From NCBI GenBank assembly GCA_965222645.1, contig OZ244968.1:5208001-5272000 (forward strand): a stretch of DNA of 64,000 bases, written 5' to 3'. This document shows, one piece after another, positions 46,812 through 55,522 of the stretch. The notes under the pieces were generated by a model, which worked only from the letters and a program-made list of their open reading frames with translations, had not been told where the DNA came from and ran no database searches. Each line of letters starts with the position of its first letter. Position 1 is the first letter of the stretch. This stretch comes from JABDMH01 sp965222645 (GTDB taxonomy: Bacteria; Bacteroidota; Bacteroidia; Chitinophagales; Saprospiraceae). Position numbers and translations under genes: made by a program.

Positions 46812-47549
46812 ATGCAACCTTCTAATAGTGTATGTATAGCTACAAGTATTGACGGTTATATTGCTGACGAGCGCGGGGGGATAGATTGGCTTCAATCCAT
46901 TCCTAACCCCGATGGAATTGACATGGGCTATCTGGAGTTTTCTAGCAGAATGGATGCAATTGTGATAGGACGATCTACCTTTGAGTTGGTTTGCAGTTTT
47001 GATGTGGAGTGGCCTCATAAAAAGCCGGTTTTTGTATTGAGTTCTAGACTAGTGAGGTTACTCCGGAAAGTGCCAATTTCACAAAATGAGTCAATTTTGG
47101 ATGAGATTTTCACTTTTTTGAGATCGGCTGATGCCTGTGTATCAGGCGATTGAAGAAAATGAAAATATCCCTGCCTGGCATGCCCTCCAGGCAGACAGGG
47201 CCAAAAGAGCCATTTTTGATTTGGCAACCTTTTCGGATTAGGCTCACTAGAGGGTGTGCCAAAGCAACTGGAAGATAAGGTCTATCTTGTGAAGGGCTCG
47301 CTGCAAGATGTTCTAAAGTACATTCATGCGAAGGGATTTTATCGACTGTATATTGACGGGGGTAAAACAATACAGAGCTTTTTAAAGCATGATCTTATCG
47401 ATGAAATGATTATTACGACGATCCCCATTTTATTGGGCGGTGGGATACCTCTATTCTCTAACCTCGACCACAAATTGGAATTTAAGCTGAAAGATTCAAA
47501 GGTGTTTATAGGCGAAATTGTACAGAATTATTATCGACGAAAAAAGTGA
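46812..47549 (+). pseudogene. Dihydrofolate reductase-like (RibD C-terminal) gene interrupted by a MITE-like insertion
   Basis: The N-terminal part (from ATG 46812) reads SVCIATSIDGYIADERGGID and IVIGRSTFELV up to VFVLSSR, and the C-terminal part (from 47251) reads GVPKQLEDKVYLVKGSLQ, LYIDGGKTIQSFL and PILLGGGIPLF. Both lie in the same reading frame. Between them is a 194-bp element carrying in-frame TGA stops, first at 47151. Deleting the element plus one CTAG copy (198 bp, a multiple of three) gives SSRLEGVPKQ without a break and a protein of about 179 residues, the normal family length. The gene is therefore recently disrupted. The family acts on pteridine or riboflavin-type substrates; whether a fragment functions is unknown. 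Confidence 0.9.
47053..47246. mobile_element. MITE-like insertion, 194 bp, with imperfect TIRs and CTAG target duplication
   Basis: The left end begins TGAGGTTACTCCGGAAA and the right end (reverse complement) begins TGAGCCTAATCCGAAAA; similarity continues for about 45-50 bp through a shared TGCCAA block. The direct repeat CTAG flanks the element at 47049-47052 and 47247-47250. Internally there is a second inverted repeat, CTGCCTGG/CCAGGCAG, near 47173-47200. No transposase ORF is present, so it is non-autonomous and would be mobilised in trans. Confidence 0.8.
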
Positions 47550-47561
47550 CGGAATAGCATT

Positions 47562-49478
47562 TTAATTGTCCAGGTATTTCTTTAAAAAACCCAAAGTAGC
47601 CTTGTACATCTCAAAACGATTTTCTTCGTTGTGAAATCCATGGCCCTCATTGTATTTCACCATATATGGCACATCAATGCCTCTTGCTCTAAGTGATTTC
47701 ACAATTTGGTCAGATTCGTCAATATTGACTCTGGGATCGTTGGCCCCCTGTACGACAAACAAGGGAGTAGTGATTTTATCCACATGAAAAGCTGGGGAAG
47801 CAGCTTCCATTTGTTCCTTGTCGATTTCCGGATTACCCACCATCGCATACATCATTTCGAGATAAGGTTTCCAGTATGGAGGAATAGTGAGCATAAATGT
47901 AAATAGATTGGAGACCCCGACATAATCCACTGCGCAGCGATAGAGATCCGGAGTAAAAGTTACACCCGCCAAAGTAGCATAGCCCCCGTAGCTTCCGCCG
48001 TAAATAGCAATTCTGTCCGGGTTTGCAATCCCCTTTTCAATGAGCCAATTTACCCCATCGGTGATATCATCCTGCATTTTTTTACCCCATTGTTTAAAAC
48101 TCGATTTCCAGAAGTTTTTACCGTAGCCAGTGCTACCGCGGTAATTCATTTGAAATACACCATATCCACGACTGGCAAACAATTGAACTTCAGGATTATA
48201 TCCCCAGGAATCTCGTACCCAGGGCCCACCATGAGGATTCACTATCAGAGGAAGGTTTTTTTCAGATCCATTTTTAGGCAAGGTCAAGTATCCATTTATC
48301 GTCAGGCCATCACGGCTTTGATATTGTACGGGTTTCATTTCGCTCAAGTCCTCTTCTTCCAGCCACGGACTTATTTCTGCAATTTTTTGAATAACTTCTG
48401 TCTTACTATCATAGAAATAATATGCACCCAGTGAGCGGTCACTATATGTACGTATGATGAATTTATTTTCGGCTTTATTGTGACTGGAAATCACAATCTC
48501 ATAACCCGGCAATAAATTTTCCAATCTGTTAAATAATTCTCCAGTATCACTATCCAGAAATCTCCTGTGTCTTTTATCTGTCGTATAGGAAATGGCGGTT
48601 AGAACTTTTCGCTTTCTCGAGTAGAACAATCCGGAAACATCGACCTCATCGTGTTTGAATATCAGGTCACCAATCTCTGTGCCTTTTTTCATGTCAAACC
48701 GGACTAATGCAGCTTTATCTCTATCTAAATTTGAGGATGCATAGACGATCTGACTTTCGTTAAAATCGAAAAATAATGGACTCAATGATTCCGTAAAATC
48801 CGTCTTGAGAATATCTCTAAAGGGTTCGTCTTCATGATCTCTGTACATGAGGACTGTCTCCGTACCGTTTACCACCTTTGAGGCAATTCGGAGTCTGCCA
48901 TCGTGGTCGGTCATCCAGCTGCTGATCGGCTCTGTTGGGTTGTTATTTTGGGCCAGTTGTGTTATTTCTCCTGTGTGTACATTTATTCTATAGGGATCAA
49001 ATAGCTGGGGATTGTTCTTATTCATCCCAATGATCATCTCGTCATCATTATCTTCGAGGACATCGATGAGCTGAATACGCACTCCTTCGTAAGGGGTGAG
49101 TTCTTTCGGGTTCTTTCCGTCTTTATCTACGGCATACAGCTGAAAATTTTCATCGCCTCCCGCATCTTTTATGAATACGATCCGGTCATCACTGGCCCAA
49201 CCATAGCCATTTATGTCCCGATCTAGTGAGTCAGTGAGGCGGACGGCTTTTGGGTCACCGATTTTCTGGACAAAAATGTTTTTGCGCCGTTCATATGGAG
49301 CCAGGAAAGAAAAATAGATGCCATTTGGCGATAATTGATAATTGCTTTTGTCGGGATTTTTAAAAAAATCTTCAACGGTATACTTAGGATTACCTTCACT
49401 GCCCTTTCTAATTAATTCCTGTAATACTTTTTCAGGAGAGGGGAGAGATGGGTCTCCCGGGAGATTTGTTTCACTCAT
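47562..49478 (-). CDS. S9 family prolyl oligopeptidase-type peptidase
   Basis: 638 residues with no signal peptide, so cytoplasmic. An N-terminal beta-propeller (about 45-380) precedes the alpha/beta-hydrolase domain. The nucleophile Ser is in GGSYGGYATLAG, the Asp in VVQGANDPRVN and the His in KYNEGHGFHNE. The GGPWVRDSWGYNPEVQLFA segment is typical of acylaminoacyl-peptidase-like members. It cleaves short peptides. Its stop is 12 bp from the convergent broken RibD-C gene. Confidence 0.94.
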   Translation of the reverse strand: MSETNLPGDPSLPSPEKVLQELIRKGSEGNPKYTVEDFFKNPDKSNYQLSPNGIYFSFLAPYERRKNIFVQKIGDPKAVRLTDSLDRDINGYGWASDDRIVFIKDAGGDENFQLYAVDKDGKNPKELTPYEGVRIQLIDVLEDNDDEMIIGMNKNNPQLFDPYRINVHTGEITQLAQNNNPTEPISSWMTDHDGRLRIASKVVNGTETVLMYRDHEDEPFRDILKTDFTESLSPLFFDFNESQIVYASSNLDRDKAALVRFDMKKGTEIGDLIFKHDEVDVSGLFYSRKRKVLTAISYTTDKRHRRFLDSDTGELFNRLENLLPGYEIVISSHNKAENKFIIRTYSDRSLGAYYFYDSKTEVIQKIAEISPWLEEEDLSEMKPVQYQSRDGLTINGYLTLPKNGSEKNLPLIVNPHGGPWVRDSWGYNPEVQLFASRGYGVFQMNYRGSTGYGKNFWKSSFKQWGKKMQDDITDGVNWLIEKGIANPDRIAIYGGSYGGYATLAGVTFTPDLYRCAVDYVGVSNLFTFMLTIPPYWKPYLEMMYAMVGNPEIDKEQMEAASPAFHVDKITTPLFVVQGANDPRVNIDESDQIVKSLRARGIDVPYMVKYNEGHGFHNEENRFEMYKATLGFLKKYLDN

Positions 49479-49536
49479 AGTAAAGATTTAGATTCTGATG
49501 TGGGAGAGTCACAGGTGCATGAAAATTTGTGACAAA

Positions 49537-51066
49537 CTACTGCCTGAACACCCGTTCGATAAAGATACCCTTTCTTGTCAAAATTTGTAAAAAATAGACT
49601 CCAGGAGGCAATGATTGACAATTTAATTCTATTCGGTTTTCGGCTGTTGTGACTTCATGAAGAAATAAGCCTTGACTGTCGTACAGCCTTAAACGTTCAA
49701 TTTCAAAAGGAGAACTAATATTGACAACAGATGTCACTAAGGTTGGAAAAACTCTAACAGGCTTTTCCAGGTCTTCCATATTATAAGATGTTGTCACGCC
49801 ATATTTAGTGATTACTATTTTTTCTTCATCATGTCCAATCGAGTAAAATTCTGACTCGCTCACTTTAATTAACTTTCTAATTTCCCTCTGATCAGCTTGA
49901 ATTTTTCTCTGCCTGACGGTCCCCGAATTTTTGTCGTAGATCATTATAAGGCCATTGTTTTCCGAACTGCCTGCTGTGACTACGTAGTCATTCATCAGTA
50001 AAAGATCATATCCACCCTGGAACTTGTCATCACCAGCTCCCTGATAGAGATCAGACCAGACCAGGGTTCCATCAGTATTCAACCTGCTGGTAAGTAAATC
50101 ACCTCTGGTTTGTTCGCTATGGTATCGTCCAGTCAAGTAGATTGCATCTCTGTCAACCTCTATCTTGTGTACTTGGTCAGCACGGACATTTGGTTGCAAA
50201 TTAGAAGGCAAATCATATTTCCACAAGTGTCTTCCATTAGAATCCATCTTGATCAGACCAAAATTTCCAAGAGTCAAAATTCCATAAAATTCCGGGTCTC
50301 CAAGGCCTACAAGATCTGAAAAATAATGTGGCTTGGGAAGAACATAGCTATTGATCTCATTGCCATCAAAGTCCAACAATCTTATTAATCGAAATTCCTG
50401 TAATCCCTGAGTGCGAAGGATATTGAGAAAAACCACACTATCTGATAAATAGTATGAAATGATGTCCCATCCAACGAATTGGTGTACAATTCTCTCACGA
50501 GTCAGATTTCCCATCATGTCTATATACGTAAATATTACCGTTGTAGAATCCGTATTGTTCTGCTCTACTATTTGGAGTGTTAAACTGTCATTGAGAGCAA
50601 CTACAATCTGTCCTGAAGTCCAAGAACTATCGATAAAAGAATATTGATTTTTCCACTTGAGATGACCCAACGAGTCAAGCTTTATAGCAATGGCACTACT
50701 ACTTCCTTCCAAAAGCACGTCATATTCCGGAACAAACCTGGTGTATGTTTCACCCGTGATGATTGCATTTCCATAATTATCGGTGGTAATATCTCCAAGA
50801 TGGTCATATGACTCCAGATCACCGTTATAATGAAAATGCCATAGGACAGTTCCGTCTTTCCCAATTTTGAAAGTAGTGATATTGGTTGGATCTTCATAAC
50901 TATTTCCAGCTATCAAGATGTCTCGATTTACTTTTATCGCTTTTATTGTGTAGGGATTGAGATCTTTTAGCGGTAAATTAATTTGCCATTCCTGGGTCAA
51001 TTGGGCCCCAGATTCAGTACAAATCATTGCTAGTATTGTAAAGGTGAAAAGCGTAGAAGACCACAT
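49537..51066 (-). CDS. T9SS type A sorting domain-containing secreted protein
   Basis: 509 residues from ATG 51066. The signal peptide (LFTFTILAMICTESGAQ) is followed by about 400 residues of beta-propeller-like repeats with recurring GNSYEDPTN, GETYTRF and AGSSENNG motifs that resemble PQQ/quinoprotein-style blades; the last about 75 residues form the T9SS sorting domain (VRVFPTLVTSVVNISSP ... LPPGVYFLQILTRKG). It is expected on the surface. A TATCTTTG box on the minus strand (51098-51105) is a good promoter candidate. Confidence 0.85.
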   Translation of the reverse strand: MWSSTLFTFTILAMICTESGAQLTQEWQINLPLKDLNPYTIKAIKVNRDILIAGNSYEDPTNITTFKIGKDGTVLWHFHYNGDLESYDHLGDITTDNYGNAIITGETYTRFVPEYDVLLEGSSSAIAIKLDSLGHLKWKNQYSFIDSSWTSGQIVVALNDSLTLQIVEQNNTDSTTVIFTYIDMMGNLTRERIVHQFVGWDIISYYLSDSVVFLNILRTQGLQEFRLIRLLDFDGNEINSYVLPKPHYFSDLVGLGDPEFYGILTLGNFGLIKMDSNGRHLWKYDLPSNLQPNVRADQVHKIEVDRDAIYLTGRYHSEQTRGDLLTSRLNTDGTLVWSDLYQGAGDDKFQGGYDLLLMNDYVVTAGSSENNGLIMIYDKNSGTVRQRKIQADQREIRKLIKVSESEFYSIGHDEEKIVITKYGVTTSYNMEDLEKPVRVFPTLVTSVVNISSPFEIERLRLYDSQGLFLHEVTTAENRIELNCQSLPPGVYFLQILTRKGIFIERVFRQ

Positions 51067-51156
51067 TTTTATCATCTGGATGGGATATGTTTGTCTCCAA
51101 AGATAAGGCTCTCCCGAGACATTCTCAAGATAGAGATCCCTTGACGGAAGATAAAG

Positions 51157-52698
51157 TTATATCGCCTTTAATAAAACCCCCATACTGATCTTGTCCTTGA
51201 GCACTTCATGAATTCTCGAAATATTAACGCGCTGTTGCTGTAAAGAATCCCGGTCTCGAATGGTTACCTGCTGATCAGTCAGTGTTTCAAAATCCACGGT
51301 GATACAGTATGGTGTACCTATTGCATCTTGACGGCGGTATCTCCGTCCTATGGCATCTTTTTCGTCATACTGGCACTGTGCAAAATACTTGAGATCATCA
51401 AAAACGGCCTTGGACTTTTCCGTTATTTCCGGTTTGTTTTTTACCAGTGGTAGGATCGCGCATTTTACGGGAGCAATTGCCGGATGTAGTTTCATCACCA
51501 GACGTGTTGAATCTTTTCCTTTTGCATCCGGTACAGTTTCTTCCTGAAGACCATGACTTAGGAGTGCCAAAAACATACGATCACAACCGATTGAAGTTTC
51601 CAGGACGTAGGGGACATAACTTTCATTTTTTTCAGGATCAAAGTATTGCATTTTTTTGCCCGATAACTCCTGATGACTCCCCAAATCAAAATCCGTTCGG
51701 CTGTGAATACCTTCCAGCTCTTTAAATCCAAAAGGAAATTCGAATTGGATATCTACTGCTGCATTGGCGTAGTGAGCTAAATTATCGTGATCGTGAAATC
51801 GAAGTTTTTCCCCTGGTGTGCCCAGTGCTTCATGCCACCTCAATCGCAGATCTTTCCAGTATGCGTACCAATCCAATTCCGAACCGGGCTCAATAAAATA
51901 CTGCATCTCCATCTGCTCAAATTCCCGCATACGGAATATAAATTGTCTCGCTACAATTTCGTTTCTAAAAGCCTTTCCTATTTGTGCAATACCGAAAGGT
52001 ATTTTTTGCCTGCTGGTCTTTTGCACATTTAAGAAATTGACAAAAATACCCTGTGCAGTCTCTGGCCGTAAATACAATTTGCCCTCTTCACCTGCAATGT
52101 TACCGAGCTGTGTAGAAAACATAAGATTAAACTGGCGAACATCCGTCCAGTTTCTGGAACCACTAACCGGACATGCAATTTCCAGGTCTTCGATGATTTT
52201 TTTTAATTCAGTAAGATCATTGGCTTTCATTGCTCCAGCGAGCCTTTCGCCCACCTGTTTTTTTTCGGTGAGATACCTGACCACACGTTCATTAGTGGTG
52301 ATAAATTGCTGCCTGTCAAATTTATCTCCGAATCTCTTTTGAGCTTTTGCAATTTCCTTGTTGGCCTTTGCTTCTATTTTATCCATGTACTCCTCGACGA
52401 GAACATCAGCCCGGTATCTTTTTTTACTGTCCTTATTATCTATAAGCGGATCATTGAACGCATCAACATGACCACTGGCCTTCCAGATCTTGGGATGCAT
52501 AAATATTGCAGAATCGATGCCTACGATATCCAGTCTCTGGGTCATAGCACGCCACCAATAATCTTTTATATTATTTTTTAATTCGACGCCATTCGGCCCA
52601 TAATCATAGACTGCAGCGAGGGTGTCATATATTTCACTGGATTGGTAAATGAAGCCGTATTCTTTGGCATGAGATATTATTCTTTTAAAATCCATCAT
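51157..52698 (-). CDS. glyS: Glycyl-tRNA synthetase (homodimeric type)
   Basis: 513 residues. HAKEYGFIYQSSEIY opens the class II catalytic domain, with motif 2 in AQIGKAFRNEIVARQFIFRMREFEQMEMQYF (cut: GKAFRNEIVARQFIFRMREFE) and motif 3 in SIGCDRMFLALL. The anticodon-binding domain follows from about 400. It charges tRNA-Gly and matches the eukaryotic-like single-chain form rather than the alpha2beta2 type. Confidence 0.96.
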   Translation of the reverse strand: MMDFKRIISHAKEYGFIYQSSEIYDTLAAVYDYGPNGVELKNNIKDYWWRAMTQRLDIVGIDSAIFMHPKIWKASGHVDAFNDPLIDNKDSKKRYRADVLVEEYMDKIEAKANKEIAKAQKRFGDKFDRQQFITTNERVVRYLTEKKQVGERLAGAMKANDLTELKKIIEDLEIACPVSGSRNWTDVRQFNLMFSTQLGNIAGEEGKLYLRPETAQGIFVNFLNVQKTSRQKIPFGIAQIGKAFRNEIVARQFIFRMREFEQMEMQYFIEPGSELDWYAYWKDLRLRWHEALGTPGEKLRFHDHDNLAHYANAAVDIQFEFPFGFKELEGIHSRTDFDLGSHQELSGKKMQYFDPEKNESYVPYVLETSIGCDRMFLALLSHGLQEETVPDAKGKDSTRLVMKLHPAIAPVKCAILPLVKNKPEITEKSKAVFDDLKYFAQCQYDEKDAIGRRYRRQDAIGTPYCITVDFETLTDQQVTIRDRDSLQQQRVNISRIHEVLKDKISMGVLLKAI

Positions 52699-52725
52699 TG
52701 GTCTCTGTCAAATTAGATAATCGAA

Positions 52726-54366
52726 TTAAAATTCGGATTTAAAGTGGAAGTCTATTTTTGGATAATTTTCCTGTGCCATTTTAAGGGACCATGCAGATTC
52801 CGCTAGAAAGACCAGCCGGCCTTCTTTGTCTCGAGCAATATCCTTTTTCCTTTCCTTAACCAGGGTGTTTATAGCCTCTTTGTCATCAGATGTAATCCAA
52901 CAAGCTTTGTGCAGATTGAGAGGTTCGTAGTTGCATGATGCACCGTATTCGTGTTTTAATCGATATTGAATGACTTCAAACTGGAGTGCCCCCACAGTGC
53001 CAACAATTTTCCTGTTATTGTCTTCCTTAATGAACAGTTGGGCAACACCTTCTTCAATAAGTTGCTTTATTCCCTTGTCCAATTGTTTTGCTTTCAATGG
53101 ATCGGCATTGTTTAAATAGCGGAATAATTCTGGTGAAAAACTTGGAATCCCCTTAAAATGCAGTTTCTCTCCTTCGGTAAGCGAGTCGCCAATTTTGAAA
53201 TTGCCCGGGTCATAAAGACCGACTATATCTCCGGGGAATGCCTCATCTACGATAGATTTTCTAGCAGCCATAAATGCAGTTGGATTAGAAAATTTGAGAT
53301 TGCGATTATTCCGCACATGCAAATAATTTGTGTTTCGCTCGAATTTTCCAGAGCAAATTCTCAAAAAAGCAATTCGATCACGGTGCTTGGGATCCATATT
53401 AGCGTGTATTTTGAAAACAAATCCACTGAATTTATCCTCTTCGGGATTCACCAACCTTTCTTCGGTCTCCCGCGGAAGTGGGGTGGGAGCAATTTGGATG
53501 AAACAATCCAGAAGTTCTTTCACACCAAAATTATTTATAGCACTGCCAAAAAATACAGGTGACAAATTTCCCCGTAGATATTTATTTCGATCAAAATCAG
53601 GATACACCGTTTGGATAATTTCGAGTTCTTCTCTTAACTCTTGAGCTGCTGCATCACCGACATGATCGTTTAGGTCATTTCCATCTGTATCGTGTATTTC
53701 GATGATTTCCTCTGCATCTTGCTTCCCATGCGGTTGGAAAAGGATCAACTTTTTTTCAAACAGGTTGTAAACGCCTTTAAATCGTTGTCCCATGCCTATC
53801 GGCCAGCTTAAAGGACAAACTGTGAGACCCAATTTTTCTTCGATTTCATCCAATAGATCAAAACCATCTCGTCCCTCACGATCGAGTTTATTGATAAAGA
53901 CGATCATGGGGGTATTTCTCATCCGGCACACTTCGACGAGTTTTTCAGTTTGTGCCTCCACACCCTTAGCCACGTCTATCACTACTATTGCACTGTCCAC
54001 AGCTGTAAGTGTCCGGTAGGTATCTTCAGCAAAATCCTGGTGTCCCGGTGTATCTAAAATGTTGATTTTAAGATTTTTGTATTCGAAGGCCATGACAGAG
54101 GTCGCCACAGAGATACCCCGCTGTCGCTCGATCTCCATGAAGTCGGAAGTTGCATGTCGCTTTATCTTATTGCTTTTCACTGCTCCTGCCACCTGAATGG
54201 CTCCACCGAAAAGAAGTAGCTTTTCCGTCAATGTGGTCTTGCCTGCATCGGGATGGCTCACAATTCCGAATGTACGTCTCTTCTTTATTTCTGTTTGAAG
54301 GTCCAAACCTTGACTGACTTTTTTTGAAAAACGGCTGCAAAGATATGAGAATTCGACTTCTGTCAA
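52726..54366 (-). CDS. prfC: Peptide chain release factor 3
   Basis: 546 residues. The GTPase motifs are SHPDAGKTTLTEKLL (G1), DTPGHQDFAEDTYRTLTAVD (cut: DTPGHQDFAEDTYRTL) for G3, and FINKLDREG (G4); later the RF3-specific EF2-like domains appear with the FKIHANMDPKHRDRIAF segment. It recycles RF1/RF2 from the ribosome. No ATG exists near the N-terminus; TTG 54366 is the best start, and a TTG closer to the EIKKRRTFGIV segment is also possible. It lies next to the tandem repeat array upstream. Confidence 0.94.
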   Translation of the reverse strand: MTEVEFSYLCSRFSKKVSQGLDLQTEIKKRRTFGIVSHPDAGKTTLTEKLLLFGGAIQVAGAVKSNKIKRHATSDFMEIERQRGISVATSVMAFEYKNLKINILDTPGHQDFAEDTYRTLTAVDSAIVVIDVAKGVEAQTEKLVEVCRMRNTPMIVFINKLDREGRDGFDLLDEIEEKLGLTVCPLSWPIGMGQRFKGVYNLFEKKLILFQPHGKQDAEEIIEIHDTDGNDLNDHVGDAAAQELREELEIIQTVYPDFDRNKYLRGNLSPVFFGSAINNFGVKELLDCFIQIAPTPLPRETEERLVNPEEDKFSGFVFKIHANMDPKHRDRIAFLRICSGKFERNTNYLHVRNNRNLKFSNPTAFMAARKSIVDEAFPGDIVGLYDPGNFKIGDSLTEGEKLHFKGIPSFSPELFRYLNNADPLKAKQLDKGIKQLIEEGVAQLFIKEDNNRKIVGTVGALQFEVIQYRLKHEYGASCNYEPLNLHKACWITSDDKEAINTLVKERKKDIARDKEGRLVFLAESAWSLKMAQENYPKIDFHFKSEF

Positions 54367-54464
54367 CGAGGATGTTATAGCTGTGGGAAGACATGCTTAG
54401 GATGGTTATGCCACCGGTGTTCTTGGTCCTTTCTGAGTATGTGGGAAGGAATTTGCTGATCAAG

Positions 54465-55510
54465 TGATCATAACCGTTAAAACGGCTAGTTGTAAACAAT
54501 TGATAATCAGGTTATAAAGCATTGATTTATTATATGTAAAAAATTGATAATCAAAGAAAACAAAAAAAGGACGAAGGATGTGATGGAGTACTCCTCCAGG
54601 ACGTGAATAGCCGATCCTAATCGTTATAACCGTTAATAACGGCGAGCTGTAAATGGTTGGTAATCAGGTTATAGAGCACTTATATATAATATGTAAAGGA
54701 TTAGTAATCAATAAAAATTCAAAACACAGACGAAAGATGGGATGGAGTACTTCTCTAGGACATGAATAGGTACCTAACCGTTATAACCGTTAATAACGGC
54801 GAGCTGTAAATGGTTGATAATCAACTTATAAAAATATTTTCTAAATATGTAAAAGCTTGATAATCAAGGATTATCTTAAAAAGGGGGTAAAGGATGGGAT
54901 GGAGTACGTCTTTCGAGCGAGATTAGCCGATAATAACCGTTCTAACCGTTAGCAACGACTAGCTGTAAACGATTGGTAATCAATTCATAAAAGAATTTCA
55001 TACATATGTAAAAGCTTGATAATCAAGGATTATCTTAAAAAGGGGGTAAAGGATGGGATGGAGTACGTCTTTCGAGCGAGATTAGCCGATAATAACCGTT
55101 CTAACCGTTAGCAACGACTAGCTGTAAACGATTGGTAATCAATTCATAAAAGAATTTCCTACATATGTAAAAGCTTGATAATCAAGTAATATCTCCAAAA
55201 AAGGGGTAAGGGATGGGATGGCGTACGTCTTTCGAGTGAGATTAGCCGATAATAGCCGTTCTAACCGTTATCAGCGGCTAGCTGTAAATGGTTTTTATTT
55301 GACGTGAATAGCCGATCCTAACCGTTCTAACCGTTAAAACGGCTAGTTGTAAACAATTGATAATCAGATTATAAAGCACTTATATTTAATATGTAAAGGA
55401 TTGATAATTAATAAAAATTCAAAACACAGACGAAAACTGGGATGGAGTGTCCTCTTATTGAGCATGAATAGCCGATCATAACCGTTCTTACCGCTAATAA
55501 TGGCTAGTTA
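54465..55510. repeat. Tandem array of about 157-160 bp non-coding units with TTGATAATCA palindromes
   Basis: The core TAACCGTTA recurs at 54471, 54627, 54784, 54943, 55102, 55262, 55328 and, degenerate, 55488: steps of 156, 157, 159, 159, 160, 66 and 160 bp. Each full unit has, in order, a TAACCGTT-rich block, AGCTGTAAA then TTG(A/G)TAATCA, a spacer, ATGTAAA then TTGATAATCA(A), and a purine-rich stretch with GATGGGATGGAGTAC and AATAGCCG. A 66-bp step shows an internal deletion in one unit. No ORF of note is present in either strand. Confidence 0.85.
54845..55158. repeat. Recent exact duplication within the array (two 155-bp blocks)
   Basis: The block 54845-54999 recurs at 55004-55158 with no difference that I can see by eye, a period of 159 bp. 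Neighbouring units are clearly diverged, so this pair must be a young tandem duplication. Confidence 0.75.
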
Positions 55511-55522
55511 CAACCTGTATGA

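Noticed and set aside
51818..52342. 174-aa plus-strand ORF
   Set aside because: It lies antisense to glycyl-tRNA synthetase, whose motifs are unambiguous; it shows no domain of its own.
54465..55510. CRISPR array
   Set aside because: Units of about 157-160 bp with no short repeat/unique spacer alternation and no cas genes nearby.
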